A stretch of 64,000 nucleotides of DNA from positions 1,568,001-1,632,000 of the forward strand of contig NZ_CP011389.1 in assembly GCF_001007995.1 (NCBI RefSeq), in the 5' to 3' direction. Position 1 is the stretch's first letter. Every line of letters begins with the position of its first letter. The position numbers were made by a program, and so were the translations under genes. Below the pieces are notes generated by a model. The model ran no database searches. It saw nothing but the letters and a program-made list of their open reading frames with translations, and had not been told where the DNA came from. Positions 27,465 to 39,630 of this stretch are shown in pieces. The DNA comes from Deinococcus soli (ex Cha et al. 2016). Lineage in GTDB: Bacteria; Deinococcota; Deinococci; Deinococcales; Deinococcaceae.

Positions 27465-28793
27465 TTACGCCGGTTGTGCGCTGCCCAGTTTGCGGCCTTC
27501 GCCATGCTCCTCGGCCTGCACGTCGGCGTTCACGGGCGGGAGCTGCTCGCCGTTGAGGACGCGGGTGAGGCGCTGCATATCGAGGGCGCGTTCGCTGCGG
27601 GCGACGACCAGGGTGGCGACGCCGTTGCCGATGATGTTGGTGATGGCGCGCCCTTCGCTCATGAAGCGGTCGATGCCGAGGATCAGGGCGAGGCCCGCGA
27701 CCGGCACGCTGCCGAGTGCGGCGAGGGTCCCGGCGAGGACGACGAAGCCGCTGCCGGTGACGCCCGCCGCACCCTTGCTGGTCAGCAGGAGGATGCCCAG
27801 CAGGGCGACTTCCTGCGCGAAAGACAGGTTGGTGTTGGTGGCCTGGGCGATGAACACGGCGGCCATGGTCAGGTAGATGCTGGTGCCGTCGAGGTTGAAC
27901 GAGTATCCGGTGGGGACGACGAGGCCGACGACGCTCTTGTTCGCGCCGGCGTGTTCGAGTTTGGCCATCAGGCGCGGCAGGGCGCTCTCGCTGGAACTGG
28001 TCCCCAGCACGAGCAGGAGTTCTTCCTTGATGTAGCGCAGGAATTTCAGGAGGCTGAATCCGGCCAGTCTGGCGATGACGTTCAGGATGACGAACACGAA
28101 CAGCGCGCAGGTGACGTAGAAGGTGCCCATCAGGTACGCGAGCTGCTGGAGGCTGCCGACACCGTACTTGCCGATGGTGAAGGCCATCGCGCCGAACGCG
28201 CCGATCGGGGCGAGTTTCATGATGAAGCCCAGGATCTGGAACACCATGACGCTGACGGCGTCGATGCCCTTGAGGATGCGCTGGCCCAGGTCGCCCATGC
28301 GGATCAGGGCGAAGCCGCTGAGCAGCGCGATGAGCAGCACCTGCAGCAGGTCACCTTCGGTGAAGGCACTGACGAAGGTGGTGGGGATGACGTGCAGGAT
28401 GAAATCCGCGACGGTCTGTTCCCCGGCGGCGTCGGTGTACTTGGTGATGGCGCTGGTGTCGAGGGTGGCAGGGTTGATGTTCATGCCGCGCCCGGGCCCG
28501 ACGAGGTTCACGACGACCAGCCCGATCAGCAGGGCGGCGGTGGTGACGACCTCGAAGTACAGCAGGGCCTTGCCGCCCACCCGGCCGATCTTCTTGGTGT
28601 CACGCATGCTGGCGACGCCGCTGACGACCGTGCAGAAGATGATCGGGCCGATGACGACCTTGATCAGTTTGATGAAGCCGTCCCCGAGGGGTTTGAGGGC
28701 TTCCCCGACAGTGGGGAAGAAGTGGCCGACGAGCACGCCGATGACGATGGCGGTCAGCACCTGCACGTAGAGGCTGCGGAACAGTTTGGGCAT
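27465..28793 (-). CDS. dctA: Dicarboxylate/glutamate:cation symporter, DctA-like
   Basis: A 442-residue DAACS-family carrier. The start [21 protein letters not shown], the segment [24 protein letters not shown], the serine-rich re-entrant loop [13 protein letters not shown] and the conserved [15 protein letters not shown] are all present. It imports C4-dicarboxylates (succinate, fumarate, malate), or possibly glutamate, with cations. GGAGG stands 7-11 nt before ATG 28793; the frame stays open for a further 360 bp upstream but that part looks non-coding. A DcuS/DcuR-like pair starts divergently 292 bp away, which supports a dicarboxylate substrate. Confidence 0.9.
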   Translation of the reverse strand: MPKLFRSLYVQVLTAIVIGVLVGHFFPTVGEALKPLGDGFIKLIKVVIGPIIFCTVVSGVASMRDTKKIGRVGGKALLYFEVVTTAALLIGLVVVNLVGPGRGMNINPATLDTSAITKYTDAAGEQTVADFILHVIPTTFVSAFTEGDLLQVLLIALLSGFALIRMGDLGQRILKGIDAVSVMVFQILGFIMKLAPIGAFGAMAFTIGKYGVGSLQQLAYLMGTFYVTCALFVFVILNVIARLAGFSLLKFLRYIKEELLLVLGTSSSESALPRLMAKLEHAGANKSVVGLVVPTGYSFNLDGTSIYLTMAAVFIAQATNTNLSFAQEVALLGILLLTSKGAAGVTGSGFVVLAGTLAALGSVPVAGLALILGIDRFMSEGRAITNIIGNGVATLVVARSERALDMQRLTRVLNGEQLPPVNADVQAEEHGEGRKLGSAQPA

Positions 28794-29085
28794 GGGTGGG
28801 TCCTCCGGTGCGCCACAGGGGACGCGGGTGGGGGCGCGCGGGCCGGGGCGCGCCGTGAGGTGGGGGGTGGCCTGCGCGGATGCAGGTCGGGGCGGGAGTG
28901 TGGTGCCGCCCAGCATGCGCGTGCACGGAGATGCCTGTCCCCGACCAGGCGCGGCGGTCACCCGGGCCGCAGTGGCTGCGCGCCGTCCCAGTGAGCGCGG
29001 GGGGGCGTCGTGGCGGGCCGGGGATTCGTACACACGGTGAACACAAGGGCCGTGGGGGCGTGTGGCGGGCCTACACTGGGGGACC

Positions 29086-30705
29086 GTGGCGCTGCGCCTG
29101 CCCCTTCCGTCCCGCGTGCCGTCCCTGGCGCGCGAGGTAGCGCTGCCGCACACGCCGCGCCTGCTGCGGGTGGGTCCACGGCTGTTCCTGACGACGCTGG
29201 GCGCCTTTCTGGTGCTGGGCCTGCCGGTGGCGGGGCTGGTCAGTCAGGGCGTCTACGACGGCATTCACCGGTCGTTCGCGGAGCGGTCGCTGCGCGAGTC
29301 GCGGCTGGTGGCCGCCCTCCCGCCCGTGATGGCGGCCCTTTCCGGCAACGCGGCCGAGCGGGCGAACCTGAACGCCCTGATGAACCGCTACCGGGATCAG
29401 CTGGGCGCGGATTACGTGGTGGTCACCGACCGGGACGCGCGGCGCCTGACGCACCCGAACCCGGCGCAGGTGGGGCAGCGCATGCAGGGCGGGGACTTCA
29501 CGGCGTTCCTGCGGGGCCGGAGCGTCACGGAGACGGTGCAGGGCACGCTGGGCCGCTCGGTGCGGTCGAAGGTGCCCATCGTGGACGGCGCCGGGCGGGT
29601 GCTGGGGCTGGCAAGCGTGGGCTTCCTGCTGCCCCGGCTGCGGGACGTGTTCCTGGACGTGCTGCGCGCGGGGCTGCCCTGGTACCTGTTGGCCCTGGCC
29701 CTGGCACTTGCCCTGGCGCTGGGCGTGGCGCGGCGGGTGAAGGCCGAGATGCTGGGCCTGGAACCCGAGCAGATCGCCGGGGGCCTGCGGCAGTACCGGG
29801 CGGTGCTGAACACCCTGGAGGAAGGGGTGCTGGTGGCCCGCGCGGGGCAGGTGTTCGTGATGAACCCCCAGGCGCGCGCGCTGCTGGGCACCCCGGACAC
29901 CGCGCTGCCGCTGCCGTGGCCGCCGGGCCTCCCGCTGCCGGTGCCGGGGGCGGGGCCGGTCACGGCGGAGGTGGCGGGCCGCCCGGTGCTGCTGGCCGCG
30001 CAGGAGGCCGGGGAGGGCGCCGTGGTGGTCACGCTGCGGGACCTGGCGCGCGTGCGGGCCCTGGCGGACGAGCTGACCCAGTCGCAGCGTTACGCCGAGC
30101 TGTTGCGGGCGCAGACGCACGAGTTCACGAACCGCCTGCACACCCTGGCGGGCCTGCTGCACCTGGGCGAGACGCGCGAGGCCTTGGCCCTGATCCACGC
30201 GCAGTCGGCCCGGCACGAGGCGCATCTGCAGGCGGTGGGGGCGCTGCGGCACGTGCGGCTCTCGGCGCTGCTGCTGGGCAAGTTCGACCGCGCGGCGGAA
30301 CGGGGTGTGCCCCTCACCCTCGATCCGCTGTCGGCCCTGCCGGGCACGCTGCCGCCCGGGGTGCTGGACCTGCTGGAACTCGCGGCGGGGAACCTGATCG
30401 AGAACGCCTTGGAGGCGGCGAGCGGCGCGCCGGACGCCGAGGTGCGCGTGCTGATCGCCACCGACCCGGAAGGCCTGATCCTGGAGGTGCGCGACACCGG
30501 GCCCGGCGTGTCCCCGGCGCTGGCGGACACCCTGACCGCGCGCGGCGTGAGCAGCAAGGGTACGGGGCGGGGCGTGGGACTGGCCCTGGTGTCAGACCGC
30601 GCGCAGGCGCTCGGCGCGACCCTCGCCCATGACCGCGTGAGTGCGGACGGGCGGGACTGGACACGCTTCACACTGGACGTGCCCCTCCCCGAGGCCAAAG
30701 AATGA
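29086..30705 (+). CDS. Sensor histidine kinase, DcuS/CitA type
   Basis: A 539-residue kinase: a membrane helix near residues 30-55, an extracytoplasmic PAS-like sensor (about 55-195, with [14 protein letters not shown]), a second helix (about 200-220), a cytoplasmic PAS-like part, then the His-box [19 protein letters not shown] characteristic of citrate/C4-dicarboxylate sensors and an ATPase domain with [15 protein letters not shown] and [11 protein letters not shown]. It starts at GTG 29086, 8 nt after TACACT, hence leaderless. The response regulator overlaps by four bases. Likely input is an external di- or tricarboxylate; likely target is dctA. Confidence 0.92.
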   Translation: MALRLPLPSRVPSLAREVALPHTPRLLRVGPRLFLTTLGAFLVLGLPVAGLVSQGVYDGIHRSFAERSLRESRLVAALPPVMAALSGNAAERANLNALMNRYRDQLGADYVVVTDRDARRLTHPNPAQVGQRMQGGDFTAFLRGRSVTETVQGTLGRSVRSKVPIVDGAGRVLGLASVGFLLPRLRDVFLDVLRAGLPWYLLALALALALALGVARRVKAEMLGLEPEQIAGGLRQYRAVLNTLEEGVLVARAGQVFVMNPQARALLGTPDTALPLPWPPGLPLPVPGAGPVTAEVAGRPVLLAAQEAGEGAVVVTLRDLARVRALADELTQSQRYAELLRAQTHEFTNRLHTLAGLLHLGETREALALIHAQSARHEAHLQAVGALRHVRLSALLLGKFDRAAERGVPLTLDPLSALPGTLPPGVLDLLELAAGNLIENALEAASGAPDAEVRVLIATDPEGLILEVRDTGPGVSPALADTLTARGVSSKGTGRGVGLALVSDRAQALGATLAHDRVSADGRDWTRFTLDVPLPEAKE

Positions 30706-31376
30706 GCGGCGTGCCCTCTCCCCTACCGCTGCGCGTGCTGATCGTCGAGGACGACCCGCAGATCGCGGCGCTGCACTGGCGGCTGCTGGAGCGCGCCGGG
30801 GGGTTCACCGTGCTGGGGCAGGCGGAGTCGCTGCGGGTGGCGCGGGCCATGCTGCGCACCCTGCACCCGGACCTGCTGCTGCTGGACGTGCACCTGCCTG
30901 ACGGGCGCGGCCTGGACCTGCTGCGCGAGGCGCGCATGAGTGGCGCGCGGGTGGACGCGATCCTGGTCACGGCGGCCAGCGACGCGCCCAGCGTGCAGGA
31001 CGCGCTGCTGCACGGCGCGGCGGATTACCTCGTGAAGCCCGTGACGCCAGGGCGCTTCACGCTGGCGCTGGACCGGGCCCGGGAACGCGCCGCGCTGTGG
31101 GTGCAGGGGGACGTGCGCCAGGGGCACCTGGACGCCCTGTTCGCCCCGCCTGCCGCCCCGGACGCCGCGGGGCTGGACGGCGAGACCTTACGACGCGTGC
31201 GCTCGGCTCTGCGCGACCTGGGCGAGGCGAGCGCCGCCGAGCTGGGCACCCGCGTGGGCCTCAGCCGCGTGACCGCGTGGCGGTACCTGGAGCACCTCGT
31301 CGAGACCGGCGAGGCCAGCGTGGGCACCGACGCCCGTACCGGGGGCCGCCCCGCCAAACGCTACCGCCGGGTGTAG
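30702..31376 (+). CDS. Response regulator, DcuR/CitB type
   Basis: A 224-residue regulator. The receiver domain has the acidic pocket VEDD, the phospho-acceptor Asp in LLLDVHLPD, and the conserved Lys in [11 protein letters not shown]. The C-terminal half ends in a helix-turn-helix ([30 protein letters not shown] then GGRPAKRYR) as in DcuR/CitB/MalR regulators. ATGA overlap with the kinase makes a two-gene operon, presumably driving dctA. Confidence 0.92.
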   Translation: MSGVPSPLPLRVLIVEDDPQIAALHWRLLERAGGFTVLGQAESLRVARAMLRTLHPDLLLLDVHLPDGRGLDLLREARMSGARVDAILVTAASDAPSVQDALLHGAADYLVKPVTPGRFTLALDRARERAALWVQGDVRQGHLDALFAPPAAPDAAGLDGETLRRVRSALRDLGEASAAELGTRVGLSRVTAWRYLEHLVETGEASVGTDARTGGRPAKRYRRV

Positions 31377-31473
31377 CGGGGACCTGCGTGCATTGCGTGC
31401 CCGGCGCGGCTGTCCCTGACCGGGGAACGCGTCACGCTGGGCGTTTCAGGGCGGTGGTACGCTCAGAGACGCT

Positions 31474-32880
<1,407 letters not shown>

Positions 32881-32893
32881 AAACCGCACTCCG

Positions 32894-32925
32894 GGCGGGG
32901 CGCGACCACAACGGTCCGCCCCGCC
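32894..32925 (+). terminator. Terminator after lpd
   Basis: A 9-bp stem (GGCGGGGCG/CGCCCCGCC) with a 14-nt loop is followed by TCTCTCT. It lies 13 nt after the lpd stop. Confidence 0.7.
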
Positions 32926-33052
32926 TCTCTCTGGCCATGCAGGGCACCTGCACACACCGCTTGACGAAATCACGCAAAGCCTGTATCTTTCTGTGCGTGC
33001 CGGAAACGGCGCCCCTTGAAAGGCAGGAAGCGAAGGCGCAAGCCGACGACAA

Positions 33053-33139
<87 letters not shown>

Positions 33140-33142
33140 CGC

Positions 33143-33176
33143 GAGAAACGCCTCTGCAAACGCAGAGGCGTTTCTC
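33143..33176 (+). terminator. Terminator of tRNA-Glu
   Basis: A perfect 15-bp stem (GAGAAACGCCTCTGC/GCAGAGGCGTTTCTC) closes an AAAC loop immediately after the tRNA. The remaining bases to 33394 hold no gene that I can see. Confidence 0.85.
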
Positions 33177-33408
33177 ATTGCTGCCCGCCGCTGGGAATGA
33201 TCGCCAGCCCACGGCCTCTGCGCTTCACCCACCGTCACTCCTGCGGACTGGACTCATGTGCATGGTCATCTCACCACCCCAGGCCACGGAGGTCCAGCAC
33301 CCGCAGCTGACCTGTTCCGAACTCACCATAATCATGAATCATCTGACTGCACCACCAGGGAAAAGCAGCCCACTACCGCTCATCCACATCCCTTTATAGT
33401 GAACACAC

Positions 33409-35070
33409 GTGATGCCTGATACCTACGACGAATCGCGCTACAGAGCGCCGCAGAAACGCGAACATCCCGAAGAGGATGAGATTGACTTGGGCGTGGTATG
33501 GCAGGGCGTCAAACGCCGACTCCCTGTCATCCTGCTGAGCAGCCTCGCACTCGGCACCGGAGCCTACCTGTGGTCGCGTTCACAGCCCAGCATCTATGAG
33601 GCGAGCGCCAGCGTGCTCTCCACCAATACCCAGACGCAGGAAACAGGCAACCTCCTGAATGGCCTGGGCCGCGCAGCCCCGCTGCCAGACGGCGTGATTG
33701 AGCAGGTCATGGTCAGCCCACTCGTGCTCGGAGAGGTCGTCAAACAGCTCCAGGCCTCAAGCGCCGTGCAGGAACCCGAACGTTCCCGCCTCGTGGCCGC
33801 CCTCCAGGAAGACCTGCGCCTGCAGAGCATGCGCGCCATCACGCTGGTCTCCAACGTGCAGGCCTACAGTGGTGGCAACGGCACCTATACCTTCAAGGCG
33901 CGTGCCCGTACGCCACAGGCAGCCCAGGTGCTGGCTGATCTCATCAGTCAGGCACTGCTCGACTGGGACAGAAGTCGAGCGCGCGAAGGACTCCGCCGGG
34001 CACAGGCCGGGTTCGAGGCTCAGCTGACCCAGGTCGAGCAGCAACTGCAAGGCTCCTCCGGGCAGGAGCGTCAGGTGCTGAGCAATCGGCAGGCCAGCAT
34101 CCAGAGCAACCTCATCCAGATCAGTCTTCTTCAGGATTCCATTACCGGGGTCCTCAGTCCGCTCACGTCTGCCGTTCAACCAGGTGCACCCGTATCACCC
34201 AGGCCACTCAGAAACGCCCTGATCGCCATTGCCCTCGCGCTGCTGCTGGGCGTCCTGTACTCGGTGCTCCGGACCCTCCTGGACCGGACGGTCCGCTCAG
34301 AAGACGACGTTCTGAATCTTGGACTTCCGGTTCTGGCCTCTGTCCCCAGGATTCGCAAACGGGACGTCCTGCTGTCAGGTATCGTCCGTGCAGGCCGCAG
34401 CGCCGGCCTCTACGAATCCGTCGGCTTTCTCCGCGTCAACCTGCTGGGCACTGTCAGTCACATCAGGCATCCGGTCATCATGATCACCAGCACCGCCCCC
34501 GAAGAGGGAAAAAGCAGCCTCACGGCAACACTGGCCGATGGATTCGCCAGCAGTGACCAGCGCGTCCTGATCGTTGACCTTGACCTGCGCCGCGGCACGC
34601 AAGGAGAAGTCTGGAAGAAGTACGACCAGGCCACCAATTGGGTGCAGCTGGTCGGTGAAGGTGGTGGGCGCAATACCCAGGACGCCCTGATGGACCCGCA
34701 GAACGTGCAGGTTCTCCGTGCTGAGGACAATGTAGACGTGCTTCCAGCCGGCCCCGGTATCACGGGCTCACTGCAACTGCTGAACCGCGCGAACCTGAGT
34801 GCCGCCCTGACACTCTGGAAGGACCATTACGACGTGGTTCTGATCGATACAGCACCGCTGCTCGCGCTTGCAGACGGTCTTGTCATCGGCAAACACGTTG
34901 ACGGCGTTGTCATGGTCGTCGAGGCGAACAAGACGCCACTACCAGCAGCAGCTGCCGCCATCAGCCGCGCCAGGCAGAATAATCTCAATATGCTGGGGGT
35001 CGTCATCAATAAAGTGGCGGCCAGCGAGCAGCGGTATAGTGGTTATTCATACAATCCGAGACAGGAATAA
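33409..35070 (+). CDS. Polysaccharide co-polymerase fused to tyrosine autokinase (Wzz-BY-kinase)
   Basis: A 553-residue protein. The N-terminal Wzz domain has one helix near residue 38, a periplasmic coiled region and a second helix near 270. The C-terminal BY-kinase domain has Walker A TAPEEGKSS (near 365), Walker A' VLIVDLDLRRG (near 390) and DVVLIDTAPLLALAD. A tyrosine cluster (RYSGYSYN) at the very C-terminus is the autophosphorylation site typical of these enzymes, which set chain length and export of surface polysaccharide. TATAGT ends 8 nt before GTG 33409 (ATG 33412 also possible). It opens the exopolysaccharide locus and is the last GC-rich gene before the AT-rich block. Confidence 0.92.
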   Translation: MMPDTYDESRYRAPQKREHPEEDEIDLGVVWQGVKRRLPVILLSSLALGTGAYLWSRSQPSIYEASASVLSTNTQTQETGNLLNGLGRAAPLPDGVIEQVMVSPLVLGEVVKQLQASSAVQEPERSRLVAALQEDLRLQSMRAITLVSNVQAYSGGNGTYTFKARARTPQAAQVLADLISQALLDWDRSRAREGLRRAQAGFEAQLTQVEQQLQGSSGQERQVLSNRQASIQSNLIQISLLQDSITGVLSPLTSAVQPGAPVSPRPLRNALIAIALALLLGVLYSVLRTLLDRTVRSEDDVLNLGLPVLASVPRIRKRDVLLSGIVRAGRSAGLYESVGFLRVNLLGTVSHIRHPVIMITSTAPEEGKSSLTATLADGFASSDQRVLIVDLDLRRGTQGEVWKKYDQATNWVQLVGEGGGRNTQDALMDPQNVQVLRAEDNVDVLPAGPGITGSLQLLNRANLSAALTLWKDHYDVVLIDTAPLLALADGLVIGKHVDGVVMVVEANKTPLPAAAAAISRARQNNLNMLGVVINKVAASEQRYSGYSYNPRQE

Positions 35071-35261
35071 TGTTTTGCTTATTCGAAATTATGCCTATGC
35101 ACGCGACAATCTAAACCCGAAAGAGCTTTGCATAATTTACGCAGACCATAAGACCTCATTTCGCTTTTACGGTTATTAAATCTTATTTTGAGTTACGCAG
35201 TTGTTCATTTAATTATAGTAAATATCGTCTTTTCATACAGTCAAGTATTACAGAGGGTCGA

Positions 35262-36569
35262 ATGAGACAGCTAGCAACGCCCGTATATATGTTAATACAA
35301 TCTGTTTTTGTCATAGTTCAATATCAGATTGCAAAACTACACTGGGGTCTGGATGGACTCAATCAAATTATCTTAATTCTATCAGCTGCAATACCTTTTC
35401 AATTTCTCAACATGGGCGTAGGGCATTACATATATTCTATGGCTGGAAGCACAATCGGAACCAAAGTGCAGATTGATGGATTCAAGACTGCATTTTTACT
35501 AAGTTCGATTGGTGCATTTATAGCCGCAATTGCTCTTAAATCATTCAATCCCGGACTAGAAAGTCAATTTGTTACGATTAGCGCGGTATATCTGGTCTCT
35601 ACAAATCTCAATGGATTGCTTTTCTTAATTTATGATGGCAGTGGAAAATCATATTTAAGATCAATAATATCTGGCGCTATATCTCTGATTTTTCTTAGCT
35701 TCGCCATATTTAACAAGAATTCTCCAATCAATCCAATAGTCTGGTTCACACTTTCCAGCGTTTTCATCACTATTATATTATCGAGGCCAATAATCTCAAA
35801 CTGGAAGCAAAGCAACTTTGATCCCTTTGGAATAATTAAAAAGGGAGTTAATTATAATATAATGATGCTCCCAAGCCTAAGTTTTGATTTTATAATAAAA
35901 ATCTCACTAAATTACTTTCACCCAGCACTTCTTCCGTTGTTTGATCTTATCAATAAGCTGTTACAGCAATTAAATTCTCTCATCATTATGCTCAATCAGG
36001 CATTGGCACAAAAAATTAAGAACTCCGACTCAATCTTTATTTCCAAGCTGGCGCTAATTTCAGGAAGTGCCTATTTTATATTCTCGATCGTCATATCTTT
36101 TATTTTACCATTTATAGTGGATTATGTCGGTATAATTGATACATCTAATACATATATTGTATTTTGGATAGTTTTGATTGGATGGATGTTCAATACGATC
36201 TCGTCTCCTTGGTACTTTACAAACATTTTTCAAGGTAAAATCTTGAAGAATACTTTTGGCAACATTGCAATTCTAGTAACACTCATATTATTTGGTGCGA
36301 CTAGCTTGTTCTTCGAAATTCCAGTATACTACTCATGGTCGCTGGCGCTAATTTTGGGGGCATGTGTAACCATCGGATATAAAAATATGATCTACTTATT
36401 TAAGTCTTCACCAATCAGCTGGGCCATCTTATGTTGCATATTCTTAGCTAATCTATTAATAAGACAAAATATATTCTTACTAATTATAAGCAGCGTAATA
36501 ATTATATTCATTTTTTTGAAAACTCTTCAAAGTTCTCAAATTAATAGGGAGGTTCAGATAAATGTATAG
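35262..36569 (+). CDS. Wzx-like polysaccharide flippase
   Basis: A 435-residue protein with about 12 hydrophobic helices and few charged residues, in the manner of Wzx/MATE-like lipid-linked oligosaccharide flippases. There is no sharp motif, so the call rests on topology, size and setting in a polysaccharide cluster that also has a polymerase and a Wzz. Composition is strongly AT-rich, unlike the GC-rich flanks. It overlaps the next gene by eight bases. An alternative would be a different multi-span transporter, which is less likely here. Confidence 0.75.
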   Translation: MRQLATPVYMLIQSVFVIVQYQIAKLHWGLDGLNQIILILSAAIPFQFLNMGVGHYIYSMAGSTIGTKVQIDGFKTAFLLSSIGAFIAAIALKSFNPGLESQFVTISAVYLVSTNLNGLLFLIYDGSGKSYLRSIISGAISLIFLSFAIFNKNSPINPIVWFTLSSVFITIILSRPIISNWKQSNFDPFGIIKKGVNYNIMMLPSLSFDFIIKISLNYFHPALLPLFDLINKLLQQLNSLIIMLNQALAQKIKNSDSIFISKLALISGSAYFIFSIVISFILPFIVDYVGIIDTSNTYIVFWIVLIGWMFNTISSPWYFTNIFQGKILKNTFGNIAILVTLILFGATSLFFEIPVYYSWSLALILGACVTIGYKNMIYLFKSSPISWAILCCIFLANLLIRQNIFLLIISSVIIIFIFLKTLQSSQINREVQINV

Positions 36570-37743
36570 TAAGTCAGGCGTAGAAAAATACCTTATCACT
36601 ATTGTCATACCCACCAAAGATAGATACGATACACTGGCAGAATGCCTTAGAACATTCGAAAAATTAGAACATCAGGATATATTTGAGGTTTTAGTCTTTG
36701 ACAGTTCTGTTAACCGATCAAGCTTCGACATAAAAGAGTTCAAAATTAAGAATATAAGATATATTCATGAGAAGGTAAGTGGTTTTTGTGAAACTTTTTC
36801 TAGATCCCTGGATCATGCCACAGGGCACTATGTCACTATCATAGGTGATGACGACGCCGTACTACCAGCATTATTAGACGCAGTGTCGTGGGCTTTTCAA
36901 AATAATGTGGATAGTATTACACCTCTGCTGCGAGCTGGTTACATTTGGCCAGGAGTTACTCGACAGGTTGGCGGAAGTCAAGATGCTGATCGCCTACTTA
37001 TACAAAAATTTACCGGCAGGATCACCAAGGTAGAAGCAAAAAAGGAGTTGGAACGGGTAGTCTCAAATGTGTTCCAAGATTTCGATAAATTGCCGAAAAT
37101 ATACCATGGCGTCGTCAGACTTTCGAAAATGAAAGAGGTAAAGCTTAAATATGGCGACTACTTCATTGGATCAAGCCCTGATATTTCTGCCGCCGTAGCA
37201 CTAGCTGATATTGTCGACTCGCACTTCATTGTTGATTTTCCATTAACCTTGCCAGGCAGTTCACCCAGAAGTGGAGCAGGCACCAGCCTAAGCGGGAAGC
37301 ATATCGGCTCTCTTGAAAATAGTCCATTAGGGCCGTTTTCTAAGATTTGGCCCTTGAATTTCCCCAAAGTATATACAGTTCAAACTATGTGGGCTTTCTC
37401 TGGCACATATGTATTGCTACGAAGCCCTTCGTCAAGTCTGTTCAGGTCTTTTAGCTCAGACAAGCTACTGGCCGCAACACTCATTTATAATCTACCAAGT
37501 GCAATAAAAATTTTGCAACAAGAATTTAAAAGGCAGAAAATTAGTTGGCCCATTCTAGCTTATCACTCCATTGGATATATCTTAAAGAGAGCGAGGCAGC
37601 TTATGAATCGAATTATGCGCAAAGGCAATTATGACCTAGTTGCAGATAAAAAGTATTTAGGTAGCATAGTCAGTGCTCAAGAAATCACCAGTAGGATAAT
37701 CCAAAAAGCAGAACATCCATTCAGGGAGAAGGTGCAGCTATGA
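36562..37743 (+). CDS. Family 2 glycosyltransferase
   Basis: A 393-residue GT-A enzyme. The N-terminal ITIVIPTKDRYDTLAECLRTFEKL and the metal-binding motif GDDDAVLP (around residue 93) identify a GT2-type transferase. A C-terminal region of about 200 residues has no clear motif. GGGAGG stands before ATG 36562. It is AT-rich and overlaps both neighbours, so is part of a single transcript. Donor and acceptor sugars are unknown. Confidence 0.85.
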   Translation: MYSKSGVEKYLITIVIPTKDRYDTLAECLRTFEKLEHQDIFEVLVFDSSVNRSSFDIKEFKIKNIRYIHEKVSGFCETFSRSLDHATGHYVTIIGDDDAVLPALLDAVSWAFQNNVDSITPLLRAGYIWPGVTRQVGGSQDADRLLIQKFTGRITKVEAKKELERVVSNVFQDFDKLPKIYHGVVRLSKMKEVKLKYGDYFIGSSPDISAAVALADIVDSHFIVDFPLTLPGSSPRSGAGTSLSGKHIGSLENSPLGPFSKIWPLNFPKVYTVQTMWAFSGTYVLLRSPSSSLFRSFSSDKLLAATLIYNLPSAIKILQQEFKRQKISWPILAYHSIGYILKRARQLMNRIMRKGNYDLVADKKYLGSIVSAQEITSRIIQKAEHPFREKVQL

Positions 37744-38606
37744 AGGTTTTAATATTTGGGGCAGATGGCATGTTAGGACATCGTCTTCTTATTGATTTAC
37801 ATAATTCAGGCTTAGAAACCGCTGGCACAGTCAGGAAGGATGGCGCATATTCATATAATGGCAAATTTGACATCGAAAAATATCAAATATTCTATGGAAT
37901 AGACGCCACAGATCTAGATTCTATGGAAAGATGCATTTCTAATTTCAAGCCCGACTACATAGTTAATTGCATAGGCTACATAAAACAACGTGGGTTCAAC
38001 GATATTGCCACTATGATATATTTAAATTCAGAGCTTCCTCACCATCTGTCTAAAATCTGCCAAGATCGTAATATTAGATTACTTCTTATTAGCACAGATT
38101 GCGTTTTTTCTGGTGATAAGGGGAATTACAAGGAAGATGACGCGATGGATGCCAGAGATATTTACGGTATCTCTAAATATATTGGCGAAGTGGGTAATTC
38201 AAATGTCCTCACGCTAAGAACCTCAATTATTGGGCATGAAATATTTTCATCAGACAGTCTCTTAGAGTGGTTTTTGAAGCAAAATGGTTCAATTAAAGGC
38301 TTCAAGCGAGCCATATTTTCAGGGATGACCACAAATGAAATGGCTGAAATTATTTATAATATTATACATAATAATAGTTTTCGCGGTGGAGTATATCATG
38401 TTTCATCAAGTCCGATATCAAAATATGATCTCCTAAATAAGATAAAGATACTATATAAAACTTCCACCGAAATACATGGTGACTATGACTTCAAATGCGA
38501 CAGAAGTCTTAATTCGGATAGGTTCAGAAAGGACTTTGACTACAAAGCAAAGAGTTGGGACGATATGCTAACTCAGATGGCAGAAAAGGGAGAAAAATAT
38601 GAATGA
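37740..38606 (+). CDS. RmlD-like sugar-nucleotide 4-reductase (SDR)
   Basis: A 288-residue short-chain dehydrogenase. The nucleotide-binding motif GADGMLGH at the N-terminus, ISTDCVFSG and the catalytic YGISKYIGE match dTDP-4-dehydrorhamnose reductase relatives. With the 4,6-dehydratase gene just downstream it probably reduces a 4-keto-6-deoxy-HexNAc, giving an L-QuiNAc, L-RhaNAc or FucNAc-type sugar; the third enzyme, a 2-epimerase, is not seen in the window. ATGA overlaps the upstream stop. AT-rich. Confidence 0.82.
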   Translation: MKVLIFGADGMLGHRLLIDLHNSGLETAGTVRKDGAYSYNGKFDIEKYQIFYGIDATDLDSMERCISNFKPDYIVNCIGYIKQRGFNDIATMIYLNSELPHHLSKICQDRNIRLLLISTDCVFSGDKGNYKEDDAMDARDIYGISKYIGEVGNSNVLTLRTSIIGHEIFSSDSLLEWFLKQNGSIKGFKRAIFSGMTTNEMAEIIYNIIHNNSFRGGVYHVSSSPISKYDLLNKIKILYKTSTEIHGDYDFKCDRSLNSDRFRKDFDYKAKSWDDMLTQMAEKGEKYE

Positions 38607-39624
38607 TATTCTCAGCTCCAAACGCATCCTGATTACAGGCGGCACAGGCTCCTTTGGCAAAGAAATGATCAGACGCCTTTTAAAAAGTGACTGCGAGGAG
38701 ATCATTGTATTTAGCAGAGATGAATTCAAGCAGGAACTATTACGAGCCGAATTTTCTGGTGAAGCCAGAATTACATATTTTATCGGCGATATACGCGATT
38801 TTAGCTCTATAAAAAGAGCGCTATATGGTGTTAACTACGTTTTCCATGCAGCAGCTTTGAAACAGGTCCCTTCCTGTGAATTTTATCCCTTCGAAGCAGT
38901 CAAAACAAACATTATCGGCAGTCAAAATGTTATAGAAGCTTCAATAGAGAATAAGGTTAGTCGGCTGGTATGCCTGAGTACTGATAAAGCTGTACAACCA
39001 GTGAATGCAATGGGTATGTCCAAAGCCCTTATGGAAAAGCTGGCTCAATCACGTGGCCGCAGCTCCAAAGGAACAATCATATCCTGCGTTCGTTATGGGA
39101 ATGTAATTTACTCCCGCGGTTCGGTAATCCCATTGTTTATTTCTCAGATCAATCAAGGCAAGCCCCTAACGATCACAAATCCGAATATGACTCGCTTCTT
39201 GATGAATCTTAGTGAAGCAACCGATTTGGTAATCGAAGCCTTCGAAAACGCCGAAGGTGGAGATATTTTTATCAAAAAAGCACCTGCTTCTAATATACAT
39301 AATTTGGCAATCGCCATTCAAAGAATTACAAATACCGATACGGGCATTCAGGTGATTGGCGAGCGTCATAGTGAAAAGCTTTATGAGGTATTAGCCAGTA
39401 GTCAAGAATTACAGAGGTCCCAAGATAGAGGTGAATATCTTCGCCTGTCAGCTGATAATCGTAGGCTAGATTATACGAATCAATCCGAAGATAATTTCAC
39501 CGACAATAATATTGACGACTACACTTCACACAATACCAAACAACTAAATCAGGATGAGCTCGAAAAAGTTCTACTTGAGATTCCCGAAATCCAGTCATCA
39601 TTAAGTAAGATGACATCCATTTAA
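38599..39624 (+). CDS. UDP-GlcNAc 4,6-dehydratase, CapE/FnlA/WbjB-like
   Basis: A 341-residue extended SDR. ILITGGTGSFGKEMIRRLL binds the nucleotide, and the catalytic segment LSTDKAVQPVNAMGMSKALMEKL carries the TDK and MxxxK variant active site of inverting 4,6-dehydratases rather than the usual YxxxK. HAAALKQVPSCEFYPFEAVKTN is also diagnostic. It should convert UDP-GlcNAc to a 4-keto-6-deoxy intermediate for the neighbouring reductase. The C-terminal 60 residues are Asn/Asp-rich and probably variable. Confidence 0.9.
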   Translation: MNDILSSKRILITGGTGSFGKEMIRRLLKSDCEEIIVFSRDEFKQELLRAEFSGEARITYFIGDIRDFSSIKRALYGVNYVFHAAALKQVPSCEFYPFEAVKTNIIGSQNVIEASIENKVSRLVCLSTDKAVQPVNAMGMSKALMEKLAQSRGRSSKGTIISCVRYGNVIYSRGSVIPLFISQINQGKPLTITNPNMTRFLMNLSEATDLVIEAFENAEGGDIFIKKAPASNIHNLAIAIQRITNTDTGIQVIGERHSEKLYEVLASSQELQRSQDRGEYLRLSADNRRLDYTNQSEDNFTDNNIDDYTSHNTKQLNQDELEKVLLEIPEIQSSLSKMTSI

Positions 39625-39630
39625 TATTGT

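Noticed and set aside
27474..28994. 506-codon + strand frame over dctA
   Set aside because: Asp/Gly/Glu-rich shadow of the transporter on the other strand.
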